Below, in pieces: positions 38,431-49,430 of a stretch of 64,000 nt of DNA. Positions within the stretch are counted from its first letter, which is position 1. Every line of letters begins with the position of its first letter. Under the pieces are notes generated by a model, which saw only the letters and a list, made by a program, of their open reading frames with translations, was not told where the DNA came from and did no database searches. The position numbers and the translations under genes were made by a program. This DNA is from Eudromia elegans (taxonomy: Eukaryota > Chordata > Aves > Tinamiformes > Tinamidae). The stretch spans positions 824,694 through 888,693 of the forward strand of contig PTEX01000140.1 in assembly GCA_003342815.1 (NCBI GenBank). The letters are read 5' to 3'.

Positions 38431-41400
38431 GATGGGAAAGGAAGCAGAGCATCACGAGTGTGATGGCTGGTGTCCCAGAGCTCGGCAGCGGGAAGGTGGA
38501 GGAAACGCAGCAGCAAGAGGGAGTCACCACATGGTCTTGGGAGCTCCCGAGGAAGTGGGAGACGAGACTGAGTATAAATTCCCATGATACGTTTCTTAAC
38601 AGATAAAAGGGAAGCTGTGGAAGCAAGCAATACGGAGGTTTGATCTGTTTGCTTGTGACATTTTGTCCTTCATTTAGAGAAATTCCTTCGTGGAGACTGT
38701 AACGGGATGGTTGATGGCTTCTCCTGGAAACCAGGCCTCAAGGCCCAGAAGCTACCAGGGAGCAGCCATAGGCTGCTGTGGAGGAGGCTCAGAGTTATTA
38801 ACAGAGCTTAAAGCAAGGCTGATCTGAGGGAAAGCGAACGTTTTAGCTCAGTGGATGTCCCATGCTGAAGGACAGCTGTCTAAGCCCACTAGTCCTTCAC
38901 AGCAGGCGGTGGCCCAAAGAGCAGAGCTGGGCAGGAGGCGTTTCAGTTGAATGGAAAGGCCGACGTTGGCACACTAGTCCTGCCCGTGGCCCTCCCTGCC
39001 CGCCCTCAGCTTGGGCTCAGCTCTGCCACTGCCACGGCACTTGTGCCGGTGCCGGGCCAGTGCCTGGGGACGAGGGTTTGGCCCGGCCTCCTGCGCAGGG
39101 AGGGCGCTATTTCCACCATAACCCTTCAGGAGCTGTGTCACAGTGGGCTATAAGAGAAGTTGTCTGCTTCACTATCAGTGAAAATGCCTGGGAAAATTTA
39201 CTTTGAAACGTGTCTGAATCTGAGAGCAGAAAGGCAGAAAGTCTTTGAGAAGACAGATTTTAAGATCTCGATTTCAAACTCTTTCTGAGGGAGGAACACA
39301 CCAAGTTGCTGCTGCTCATGCACGAGCTGATATGCTTTGCTCTTTGAATCCTGTCCTGTGAAATTCAAGCAGAAAGAAGGAACTTCAAAGTCTTCCTTGG
39401 TATATGAAAAGATAGCAAGGTATGGCTTTGAATAGGGACCTAAGGGAGCAGCTGCAAGAAGTTCACTACAGGGGAATCAAGGAGATAAAAAGCCCCAAAT
39501 AGTTTTTTTTTAAAAGTTGCACCTCTGTATCAAAAGGATATAACAGAAGAAAATTACAGTTGTGGAGGGGCAGGGATATGGTTAGTGTGTACAGCTTGCA
39601 CTTCAAGGCAGGTTTTTCTTCCATGTGCTAGAGGAGACTGCTCTAACGCTAGCAAGGACCTTTGTCAGGGAAGTGCTGAATGACCCAGGGGCTTCCCATG
39701 CGAGCGGGAATAACCGGAGCCTTGAGCAACGCTGACCGAAGGGAACATGTTGTGCAGACTTATTCATACGTCTGCTTCCCTTTGGATTCTGTATTTTTCC
39801 ATTACAGGCAAAGTGAGGCAGTATTTGGCATTCTGATGCCTTTCTAACATATACTCGAAATTTTATGTGATTTACTAAAATAGGTGCTAGACCTCATGCA
39901 GCTTGTAGGAAAAGAAGCATTATGTTTAATTTCCTGTGCTTTAATAAACAGATATTGAAGAGTTTTGTTTTGTTTTGTTTTGATTTTTTCTAAGTTGTGA
40001 TTTGGGGCAATAGAAATGCCCCACATGTGATTAATAACAAACACAGAAGGACAGTTAAAAGCTTGTCTGCTGTTCCACAAGTAAGACAGGTTTAAAAATT
40101 GTGTATTTTTCCAATCAACATTTTTCCTTTTTTTATTAATGTGATCCAGTTGTCCTTTTCTACCACTGTGTTCTTAGTTTAAAATTTTTCTTAGATTTGA
40201 GACCTTAAAACTGCTTTTATTTTTAAAAATGAAAGTTTTCATTAGAAAAAAAGAAATTCTAGGAACTTCAAAGTCCTGAAACTTGGAATAAAATTGTAGG
40301 TTTAGTTCTAAAATAGTGAAATCGGGAAGAATGGCAGTCGTGGAAAGAGGCAGCATGTGGGTGATTTAAAGTGCAAGGGGAAAACAAAGTATATTGCAAG
40401 ACGTGTGTTAGCAGTACTTCATTCATATGTAGCATTTTCTTCTTTTCTGCATACTTCCCCTTTTTCTTTTTTGTGTTTAGCTGTACATGTTTATTCATCC
40501 AGTGGTCATAGGATGAATAAAGAACTTTTTCAAATCTTTGAGCCAACTAAGTAGTTGAACAAGGCATAAATAAATCATGTTTACATATTTTGGCAGGAAT
40601 ATTATCTCTGCCCTATGAACTTGTAGGTATTGAAATGTTCCTATTAATGCCACATCAGATCACAAAGACCAGGTTGATAAACATTGCTCACTGCCTACTT
40701 GCATTTCAAATGGGCCTATGTATCTTGCTGCCACAACAGCTGATGAAAGGGAAAAATGCCTTGTGGTGACTTTCAAGGAAACAAGCTTATTTTCTGAATG
40801 GTACCTAAATATTTACTTTTGGGAAGGAAAACAAGGTATATTCCTCAGATAGATGTCTGTTTACCTGGCGAGGAATGAGCATCCTTTTTATGTTTAAGGT
40901 AAATCAACTTCATGGCTTCAGGACACTGAATCAGCTCTGTTTACCCCTGCAGTAGAACTAATGCAGTTACAACTCAACTTGACAGTCTGTAAATATTTAC
41001 CATCCAAATGGCAATGTATTGTTTCTTTGTGCTGTCAGGTCTGCAGAACTAATTTTGCACTGCATGAGATGTTAATGTAGACAGCAGCATTTCCGAGCAC
41101 ATGGAGCTGCTGCCGAAAATGACAAGACCAACCGTACTCTGGGTTTGTGCTGTTCTGTGGAGCTCAGCAACTTCACTAAGGTTGCACACGTGTGAGGGGG
41201 ATTATCATTAAGCATAGATGGGGGATAAGACCAACCCCAGTGAAATCAGTACTAAAGTATCCCGTTGGTTTAAATGGAATTAGAAGTTCTGCCTGTCTTA
41301 AATAACCACCTTGTAAAGCTGTAGTTGCAACATCAAAGCACTGTCCTCCAAAGCAAATTTTTAAAAACTGTATACTGTTGTTTGAGAACAGAACATAATA

Positions 41401-41889
41401 TGTTACATTATGAATAAAAATAACACCTGTATATTCATTTTTAAAAGCTATGTATATCTAAATTCATTTACTGGTTGAATTTGTGCTAAACTGAAGATCA
41501 AAATGTATTAAGGTATGATTTGGGGGAAAAAAAAAATGATAAAGTCAGCTGTAGTGTATTCTCTGATATACCAATTTGTTTTAAAATGCCCAGAAAATGC
41601 CAAAAAAAAAAAAGCCTTTAGATAAAGATCTCAAACTTAGTGACATGTTTATAAAATCTGGGCCTAACTCCTTTAAAATATATATTCATCTTTCTAAGTC
41701 ACTGCAATGAGATTTTAAAGATACTGAAGCATCTGCAGATTCAGTTGGACTTCAATGGCAATATGAAAAACACCACAGTGAATAACTCTGGTTACTAGGC
41801 ACTTTTCTGCCTGGTTTATAAATAACTAGGCACTTATGAATGCATCTAAATTTCTGAATGTCTTTAAGTAAGCTGTCAAGCTCTGTGCT
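38431..41889. other. Intron stretch, no gene recognised
   Basis: A GC-richer part at about 38690-39150 passes into AT-rich sequence with a (GTTTT)4 repeat at 39962-39982. Overlapping open frames at 38385-38630 and 38862-39206 lie on both strands and are compositional. Confidence 0.55.
39962..39982. repeat. (GTTTT)n pentanucleotide repeat
   Basis: Four GTTTT units plus a final G, followed by a T-rich stretch. Confidence 0.85.
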
Positions 41890-42150
41890 GCTTTGTGCCT
41901 CGGAGAGCGGGTGGGAGAATTAATACGTCGAAGAAATAAAAATAGTCCTGTGCACTATGAGGCGGTTTTCAGCGATAAGACATCTCAGGCCTTGAGCCCA
42001 GCACGGTGTGGCTCGGCAGGAAGGAGGGCCCTCGGTGCAGGGGAGGCGCCGAGGAGCTGCGATGCCGTGGGGTGCCCCGGGCTTTGTGGAGCCCCACGTC
42101 TCGCTGGGCAGCCCCTGAGCTGGCTAGTGCGGCTCTTGAGTAATGCATCC
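41890..42150. other. CpG-rich patch in intron 1
   Basis: About 18 CpG in 250 bases by eye, for example GGGGAGGCGCCGAGGAGCTG near 42040-42059 and GATGCCGTGGGGTGCCCCGG near 42061-42080. Frames are open on both strands (41893-42219 plus, 41985-42206 minus) without recognisable content. It is of the same general character as the patches at 25.4, 37.8 and 57.2 kb. Confidence 0.4.
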
Positions 42151-42567
42151 CTCTGGCCCGGCTGCTGGGGCTCAGCCTGTGCTACATCAGTGGGATTACT
42201 GGCCAAGATTCCAGGATAACAGACTGTGTTTGCTTTGTTCTGTCAAGGAAAGAATTAGAAAGAGATTTGCAGCGATGGAGACATCGGTGCAGAAGCATGG
42301 AAGCTGTTTCTCACAGAGTTCTAAAGACAAACTTGGTGAGGGTTTCCTCGTTTTCTTCTATGTTTGGAGTAGCCATGTCAAAAAGGATATATCAACTTGA
42401 GAAAAAAAATGAGTGCTTAGCAAGGAGGAATCATTATTTAATGGCTTCTGAAAAAGAGGAGATCAATTAGCTCGGGACCCACTGCTGGAAGAAAAGCGGG
42501 CTTGAAATGACAGTTCTTCCACAGTTTTGCAGCTACTTGCTCTAGGAGACAACTTGCTCTTCTTGCT

Positions 42568-42670
42568 CCTGTGCCACGTGCTCTGGGTGTGCCTGCTCGA
42601 GCAAGGGGGTTGGATTAGGTCGTCGCTAGAGGTCCCTTCCAACCTCAACCATTCTGTGATTCTGTGGTTT
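42568..42670 (+). mobile_element. CR1 3' end fragment, plus strand
   Basis: GTGCCACGTGCTCTGGGTGT, then GGTTGGATTAGGTCGTCGCT, AGAGGTCCCTTCCAACCTCA and a terminal ATTCTGTGATTCTGTGG: the last 100 bases of a CR1 3' UTR with its tail. It is strongly 5'-truncated and non-coding. Confidence 0.93.
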
Positions 42671-44796
42671 CTCTTTATTTCCCGCATCCAGAGCTTGCTG
42701 GGTTAGGTATTCATCATATTTCTTTATTTCTTCATTTCCCCCACCAAATTTTTTTGGCTTTCTTGCAAACTGGGAAGATGAAACAAACTGCATATTGTTG
42801 TTGAATAGTCTTTAAACCTATGCTTTTCTAGCTATGTCATTTAATAGTTTTGGCCCTGTGAAGTACTCCTAGTAGCTTGCTGGATGAGCACTCTATTATT
42901 GTGCAGCAATGGCTTTTGTTGTGGACAGTATAAAGTGAAAATGGACGTAAGTTAAAACTTGTTTGGTTTAGGCAACTCATACTGGAAATGTCATTCAAGT
43001 TAAACTGTAAACTTGGCTGTTAGTCTTAAGGATGCACGAGATAGTAGCCTTGAGACTGCAATGAAAAGTGTAGCCTGTAAAAAGAACATGATGGATGCAA
43101 ATGATGATTGAGGATGAAATCTGCTTAGTCTTCAGTGGAATGAAATATTGTTCATTTTCTCACTCCATTTTTGACAGTTAATCTAACTTGTGTCATTTGT
43201 ATCCAAGGGTTGGCAGGACAAAGGAGGGGAATAAAAGTAAAGCATATATTGCTAATGTGGTAGAATTACTTAAATCTTTGAATGTTGGATCACCAGGGCA
43301 TGAATCAAGTACTGCTTGGCCACTCCTGCTAGTTTTTGAGCAAGAGGTTTGGAAGAAGTTTAGATTTTCTGCATCTTTGGGGTCCAGAGGGAACAAAAAT
43401 ATATTTTAACCCAGTTTAAAAGGTATGTAATGAATTGTTAATTCTAATATGTTCCATTTTGGGATTATGTTGAGAATAAAATATGATGTAAAATTTTATG
43501 TAAATTGTGGGTTAATAACATAAAAAGGCAGAAAAGTTCAGATTTTTAATATAGCTTTATAACCCTAAAATGATAAACTCCAGAAAAGTAGCTTTATATA
43601 GAGATAATTGTTAAAATATCCCTAGTATGTCTGTTCCAGCTAGAGACTATTTTATGATACAATGCTTTAATAAGCTTAACACAAAATTATAATATCCTTC
43701 AATTTTATTTTTTTTGTGAATCACAGTCCCTCTATTGCCAATCCAGGGTATCTTTAAAAGCTGCCTTTCTGATTGATGTCAAGAACAATATTCTCCTGAG
43801 ATCTGAAATGTTTCAGTTGCTGATAATTTAAAGCTAAAAAAAATAATATTTAGATTGATGGAGTAGTATCTAAAAAGTAGCAGTCTTTAATTCAAAGTAT
43901 ACTATCTTAGGAATTCGTAAGCTGATTTAATGATTGGCTTTCTGGTTGTGTAGTAATAGTGCTATCAATTTATACCATTTGGAATCCGAATTAGAGCCAA
44001 TTTGACAGCTTTGCTTATACCTTCCGTGCTGAGAAGAGGTGAGGCCAGGCAATGATAGAAGTAAATCAGCACAACGTTAAGGGATGGCTGTTAATTGTCC
44101 ATTCTGGCAATTTTTTACAGATTTGAATTTGAAGTAAAAATAACATTGAGATTTGTTTCTTACTACAGCATATTGTAACAATAAGATGTGATATAGAGCA
44201 TTTCAGCTGGTTGGCTCATGCAGTATCTGCTGTTGCATCACATGATTTATTTCTATGCTGATCAGAGTTAGTTGCTTCTCATCTGTGAACATTATATTTG
44301 AAGCTATTTCAAAGGAAGCCTAAAATTCTAAAATGTAGTGATCTACTATGTATATTGACAACAACAACAAGTAAGTGATATTTTGTCACTGTCCACTGAA
44401 GTTCATATGTAATTACAAATACTATTTTGTTTTAAAATCACACACAAGTTTGTAAATGTTCATCTGTTGATGTACATTTGAGATTACTCAAAAGAATGAG
44501 AAAATTGGTGTTCTCTATCCTGTTTTCGATCTCTTTGTCCATGTCTTTTTTTCTTTGAATTAATTTTGAACTAAGATGCATCCAATTTTCATGTCTTCCC
44601 AGGACAGAAGGTTAAACTGGCTCTGCTTTCTGTGTATGTTTTGAAATACTAACAAGGAAAAGGTGGAGGGAGGCATGTGCAGCGTAAATATTAGGAAAAT
44701 GATATCCTAATATGACAGAAAAGGTTAGTGTTAGTAGTCCTCGTTGTGCCAGTATTCTAGGGTAAATGGAGTTCTTGTAGAATACTGAAGTTTAAT

Positions 44797-44850
44797 CTCC
44801 TCTTCTTTCTCCTCTCCACTTCCTTCTTTCCTCTCCTGTCTCCTCTTTAT
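44797..44850. repeat. Pyrimidine-rich tract
   Basis: Roughly 50 bases of nearly pure C and T on the plus strand (CTCCTCTTCTTTCTCCTCTC at its start), interrupted by a few purines. Such tracts can form triplex structures and bind pyrimidine-tract proteins when transcribed. Confidence 0.7.
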
Positions 44851-44863
44851 CAAGACCAGTTGT

Positions 44864-44894
44864 AAGCAAAGCAAAAAAAATTTTTTTTCTTTGC
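44864..44894. repeat. Imperfect palindrome centred on A8-T8
   Basis: AGCAAAGC then eight A (44873-44880), eight T (44881-44888), then CTTTGC. The arms are complementary apart from one offset base. Confidence 0.7.
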
Positions 44895-45654
44895 CTTCTG
44901 TCTTTCTACTGCATTTTTCCCCCTTTTGAAAGCAAATTTTATCCCTTAGCCTGGAAGTCTTTGATTTGCATGGAGTTTCAGGGTACTACAGCTTGTACCA
45001 ATGTGTGTGTATGTGTGTTGAAGGGTGGAGATTGCAAGAAAAAGAATCATTTGAGTATCATTTGTGGGCTGGAGCCTAGATCAAAGGTTAAGGAAAAGAG
45101 GTCTGTCACAGCAGATGGACATTTTGCCTATCTCATTGGTGTGCAACATCATTCTCTGACACAATTTACTAATACCAGGTAGGGTTTTGGAGTTTCCTAA
45201 GAGTGCAGCTGCATCAGATTTACTTGATTTCATAAGCAGGTTTATATCCAGAGTACTTTAAATAACTTCATCTCAAGATAAAGTTTTCTTACAGTGATAA
45301 AATGTTAAATTTTGCCTGTCCCATAAAATGGCCCTTAATTATGTAATTTCTGAATAGGTTACTATATAAAGCATAATTTCAATTTTTTATTCCCCAACGA
45401 AGAACTATAAATAAGGTCAAAAAAAAAAGAGACTTTCTTTCACAACAGGAATAGAAGCATCTCTTTTTATGCATATCATCTCAGAATGTAAACAAGTTCC
45501 CAACACAATATCTATGTGATTTTTTTCCAAGGATTTTTGTATTTTTCCCCTAACTGCAATCTCGAAAACTAAATGGCTGTTAGTCTTTAAATAGGGAAAT
45601 GAATTTTTTTTCATATTTTCTGAGTTTTGAATGTTTTTGCTAATAGCCAAGTGT

Positions 45655-46094
45655 AATGATTGGGTAAGTGTCTGGATAGATGAGGCAAAAGCAGTGGATG
45701 TTGTCTACCTCGACTTCAGCAAGGCTTTCAACACTGTCTCTCTCGACATGCTCATAGGCACATCTACGTATAATCAATGTGTATCTGATGGAAAGGTGTG
45801 AAGAGGATGGGGCCAGACTCTTCTCAGTGGTGCCAAGAAGTAGACTGAGAGGGAACAGGCACAGCCAGAAACATGGGAATTTGCGTCTGAACATAAGAAG
45901 AATCTTAACTTTACTGTGAAAGTAACTGAGCACTGGAACCGGCTGCTTATAGAGGTTAAATATCTCCAGCTTGGAGATATTCAGAAGCCCTGGGGACGTG
46001 GTCCTGGCAGTCTGCTCTAGGTGTCCCTGCTTGAGGAGTGAGTTGGACTAGATGATCTCCAGAGGTCACGTCCAATCTCAGCTGTTCTCTAATT
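45655..46094 (+). mobile_element. CR1 LINE with internal deletion, plus strand
   Basis: The 5' piece (to about 45762) reads in frame GCAGTGGATGTTGTCTACCT..., giving AKAVDVVYLDFSKAFNTVS. This is CR1 RT motif A with its catalytic Asp, though the following Asp-Thr is Asn-Thr. It then jumps directly to the C-terminal end of ORF2 and the 3' UTR (GGATGGGGCCAGACTCTTCT, ACTGAGCACTGGAACCGGCT, GTTGGACTAGATGATCTCCA), ending near 46094. The RT core between, including the QGS and FADD motifs, is missing, by family knowledge something like 1 kb. The junction is near 45762-45770. Not functional. Confidence 0.9.
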
Positions 46095-48120
46095 ATGGAT
46101 ATATTGAGACTAGCTCAACAAACTACCTTGAATCCTGATCATATATTTAAACGTAGTATTTTAAAAAGCCTTGTGAAGCCTAGGCAGCGGATTCTGATTA
46201 CCTTAGTACTGAAATTTATGAGTGGACCTCACAAACTAGTCCCTGCTTTTTTTGATTTATGCCATATTATATTTCTCTTAAAGATATAAACAATTTTTCC
46301 AAATAATATTTTTAATGGCTTATGGGAAGTGAACTAAACTAGTGATCAGTGACTGTATCTTGATCCAAGTTATCAAGTGTGTATTTTGAGCAAAAGGTTG
46401 TAGGGAGCTCTTGGAGCTGCTCTTTGAATCACAGAACAGTTATGTTTCATATTGTTTGCTAATATCTGGGAAATAAAAGTGATTTAAATAGCATCTTTTC
46501 AATATTAGGAGATAGGAGTTATTTGTTTGCAAATATAAATGAGGTTTAACTTAGACTTTATTTGAATAATTATTTGATTTTTCCACCATTTCTTTTTTAT
46601 TTTCAATGACATTGAAAGAGAGAAGGGGAACATTATTTATAATTGAATTCTGAAGAACTAGCATATGCATAAAGGTGTTTTCTCCTTCTTTTTTTTCCAT
46701 CATGCTTGCTTCTTCACTAAATTGAAGATTCAGTAAGGCTTTTTTTTGTTTCGATACCTAGTAAGAATTGCTGTCAAAATAAAGCACTAATGACTTTGAC
46801 TTTAGGTCAACTTCAGAAAAACAATTTTGTCCCCTTTTGGCAATTACGGGTTAAGTAGGGCCTTGTTTACTGCTTCCTCTGATGTGCTCCACTCTGCCAC
46901 GGGCTAAACTGTCACACTATGGCAGAAGCATTCCTCCAAGAGTTTTCAGGTGACCCAGAACACTGCAATTCGATACACATTTAGACCACAGACTTGAAAT
47001 AAGGGCAGCATTATTGCAGAAATGCAAAAATCTTGTCCCCAAAAGTGCCTGAACATTTTTCTGAGCTGTTTTTTTGTTATGCATGATTATTGAAAATTTG
47101 TCTGCTCACGGAAAATGTTGTAGAACAGCTTGATGTCTTTCCACATTTCATTGCTTATTCCAGTGCGAAGTTCTTCCTTCATCTCAAATCTGTGCCTTTT
47201 CCTCCGCTGTCTGTGCCCTCCCCATGCAGCTGCCCTGTGTAATATTCCACTTATCTCTAGATTCCACTCTGAGCTGATGACTTCTTTCATTTCAACAGAC
47301 AGGTGAACAGGCTAGCTGATGAATAAGCATTAAACTTTGCCCGCTTTAAAAAGCTGTTCTCTTTGCTGCATAGATTTTTCAAATACTGCATCACTTTGTG
47401 CTTGTTTTGATTGCATTGGGTTCTATTCAGATCTTATTTGTTATGCCTATTCATGGTACTAACAAAAATATAAAATTTACCATGTATAAAGATGAAATTC
47501 CTCTTTGCTTTTCAGAATGCAGTGTGCATTGTCAAATTTTCATGAATATATACATCTCAAATTTTTTATACCACAGAGATGGCTAGCCGTGTAATATGTG
47601 CTAAGAAAGCTTATGATGCATTGTTACAGGTCTTTTGTCTAAAATATGGTTGAACTTTACAGAATCGTCTCTCCATAAACCAAACATTAGTAAGAATACA
47701 TTCAGTAATTTAGGCAAGCAGCTATATTGCAAATGTCGAGAAGGAATGGCAAAAATGGCAGAGTTCTTGTACTGTTCACAAAATTAGTAGTGCAGTAGCA
47801 CATGGCTGCATTGGAACTGCGATACTGGTAAGCAGACAAAGACTCAGAGTAGAGGTAACAACATGGTAATAGCAAAGCAAAAAAAATATTATGCAGGATA
47901 TAATTCAGCATCTGATAATAGCTGTTGTTTTGTTAGAGATAAATGCTGAAGATTCCATTGTTTCTAAATTGAGATATAGTAAGTTTTTCCAATATTCACT
48001 ACTTTGAAAGGAAAAAAAACCCCTATTTTTAATTTTTTAATAGAATATCCAGAAAGCAGTACCATTGATTCACCTATAAAGTGAGAGTCAAATGTTTCAT
48101 ATAATTCATATACTTTTTGG

Positions 48121-48167
48121 TTTCTTTTTCTTTTGTTTGTTGTTTTTTGCTTGTTTGTTTGTTTTTG
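48121..48167. repeat. T-rich run with TTTG units
   Basis: TTTCTTTTTCTTTTGTTTGT and continuing to TTGTTTGTTTGTTTTTG: imperfect tetranucleotide repeat. Confidence 0.75.
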
Positions 48168-49410
48168 AAAAACAGAGTAAACCTAAGAAAGCCTAAGGTA
48201 AAAAACGCCATTAAAACAGAAAATCCATCTTTCACTCTTCAGTTTTTAGAGACTTGTATTTTCTCGTGCATATCAGCATGAAGCTAAAGCAGCCTATGCA
48301 GCAGAAAGTCAAAAGCCTTTTACAAACATCCAAGTCCAAAACATCATTTTCCTCCTAAGATACTTCATGGGTTTTTTTGCAAAACAAGTTTCTGAAGAGG
48401 AAAGTAATTTCTTTGTCACTGTGAATCTCTATTGGGGTCACTGTGCTTTAGATGCAAAGTAAGTCATGACAATTTAAAAGATGATATAATGGAGATTTTT
48501 GTTTTCTGTGTAGTGGGGACACATCTTTAATAACAGTGGAAATATGACATGGAGAGAAGAGAGATGTGAAGATAAGACATATAACAAGAATTAAAAAGGT
48601 AACACGGAAGTGAAAGTGAAGTTAGTGGATGGTGGTGGCTGTAGAGAGTAACGATGTGAAAACACTTCTTGTAAGAAGGAAGAACTCAGCTGCTGCTGAG
48701 CAGTGCAAGTAACATCTATCCAGATGGAGAGGAGCTTAAAGCTTATGGTGGAAGCCGAGTGGCGAAGGGAGTTGCTCTGGAATAAGCACAGTGCCTCCGG
48801 GAGTGAGGAGGCCTTCACTTTGTCCCTGCCTGGGACAAGTTGTTATTTGCATCTGAAATAGACCTTTGTTGCCGCAAACATGGTCTCTTTCATTTCACAT
48901 GTAGTGGAAAAGCAAGACGGAAGCAAAAGTGTAAGTGTGCAAGATACATAATAGAAATGGTCTCATGATAGATCCTTAGCACAATGCTTGTGATGAAGTA
49001 AGGTTATATTGTAGTTTCAGATTAAGAAGAGATGTTCTCTACATAGCCAGCGGTGTAAAGTCCTCTCTCATATGCAGATTATTTAATAGTAGGAGTCCCA
49101 GTATGAATGTTTTTAGTATAGTGCGGTGGGTCTCGGGCAATTCATTTGCTTCTCTTGTGCATTGTACTAGAACTGCTAATGTGAGTGTTCATGGGAGTCA
49201 GTGAGTGTGTGCAGAGACAACAACACTTGCGGTGTCCTTGATCAAGCATCCAAAAATTTTTGTCTATCAGCATGTCCTATTATAGGGCCTAGTGCACTTC
49301 AGAAGAGTTTTGATAGCAGGATGTGATGATTGAATCTTGATAGCATAGCTGCAGAGTCTTTTAAAAGTTCTTTTTTCTTCATTTTTCATTTTGTTAGGGC
49401 AGGTATATAT

Positions 49411-49430
49411 GGTATAATATAATATAATGG
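49411..49430. repeat. Short (TATAA)n repeat
   Basis: GGTATAATATAATATAATGG: about three ATATA units of five bases. Confidence 0.7.

Larger units (their letters stand above)
42672..45654. other. Intron stretch, no gene recognised
   Basis: AT-rich unique sequence with one notable low-complexity block at 44797-44894: a pyrimidine-rich tract followed by an A8-T8 palindrome. Nothing else stands out. Confidence 0.6.
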
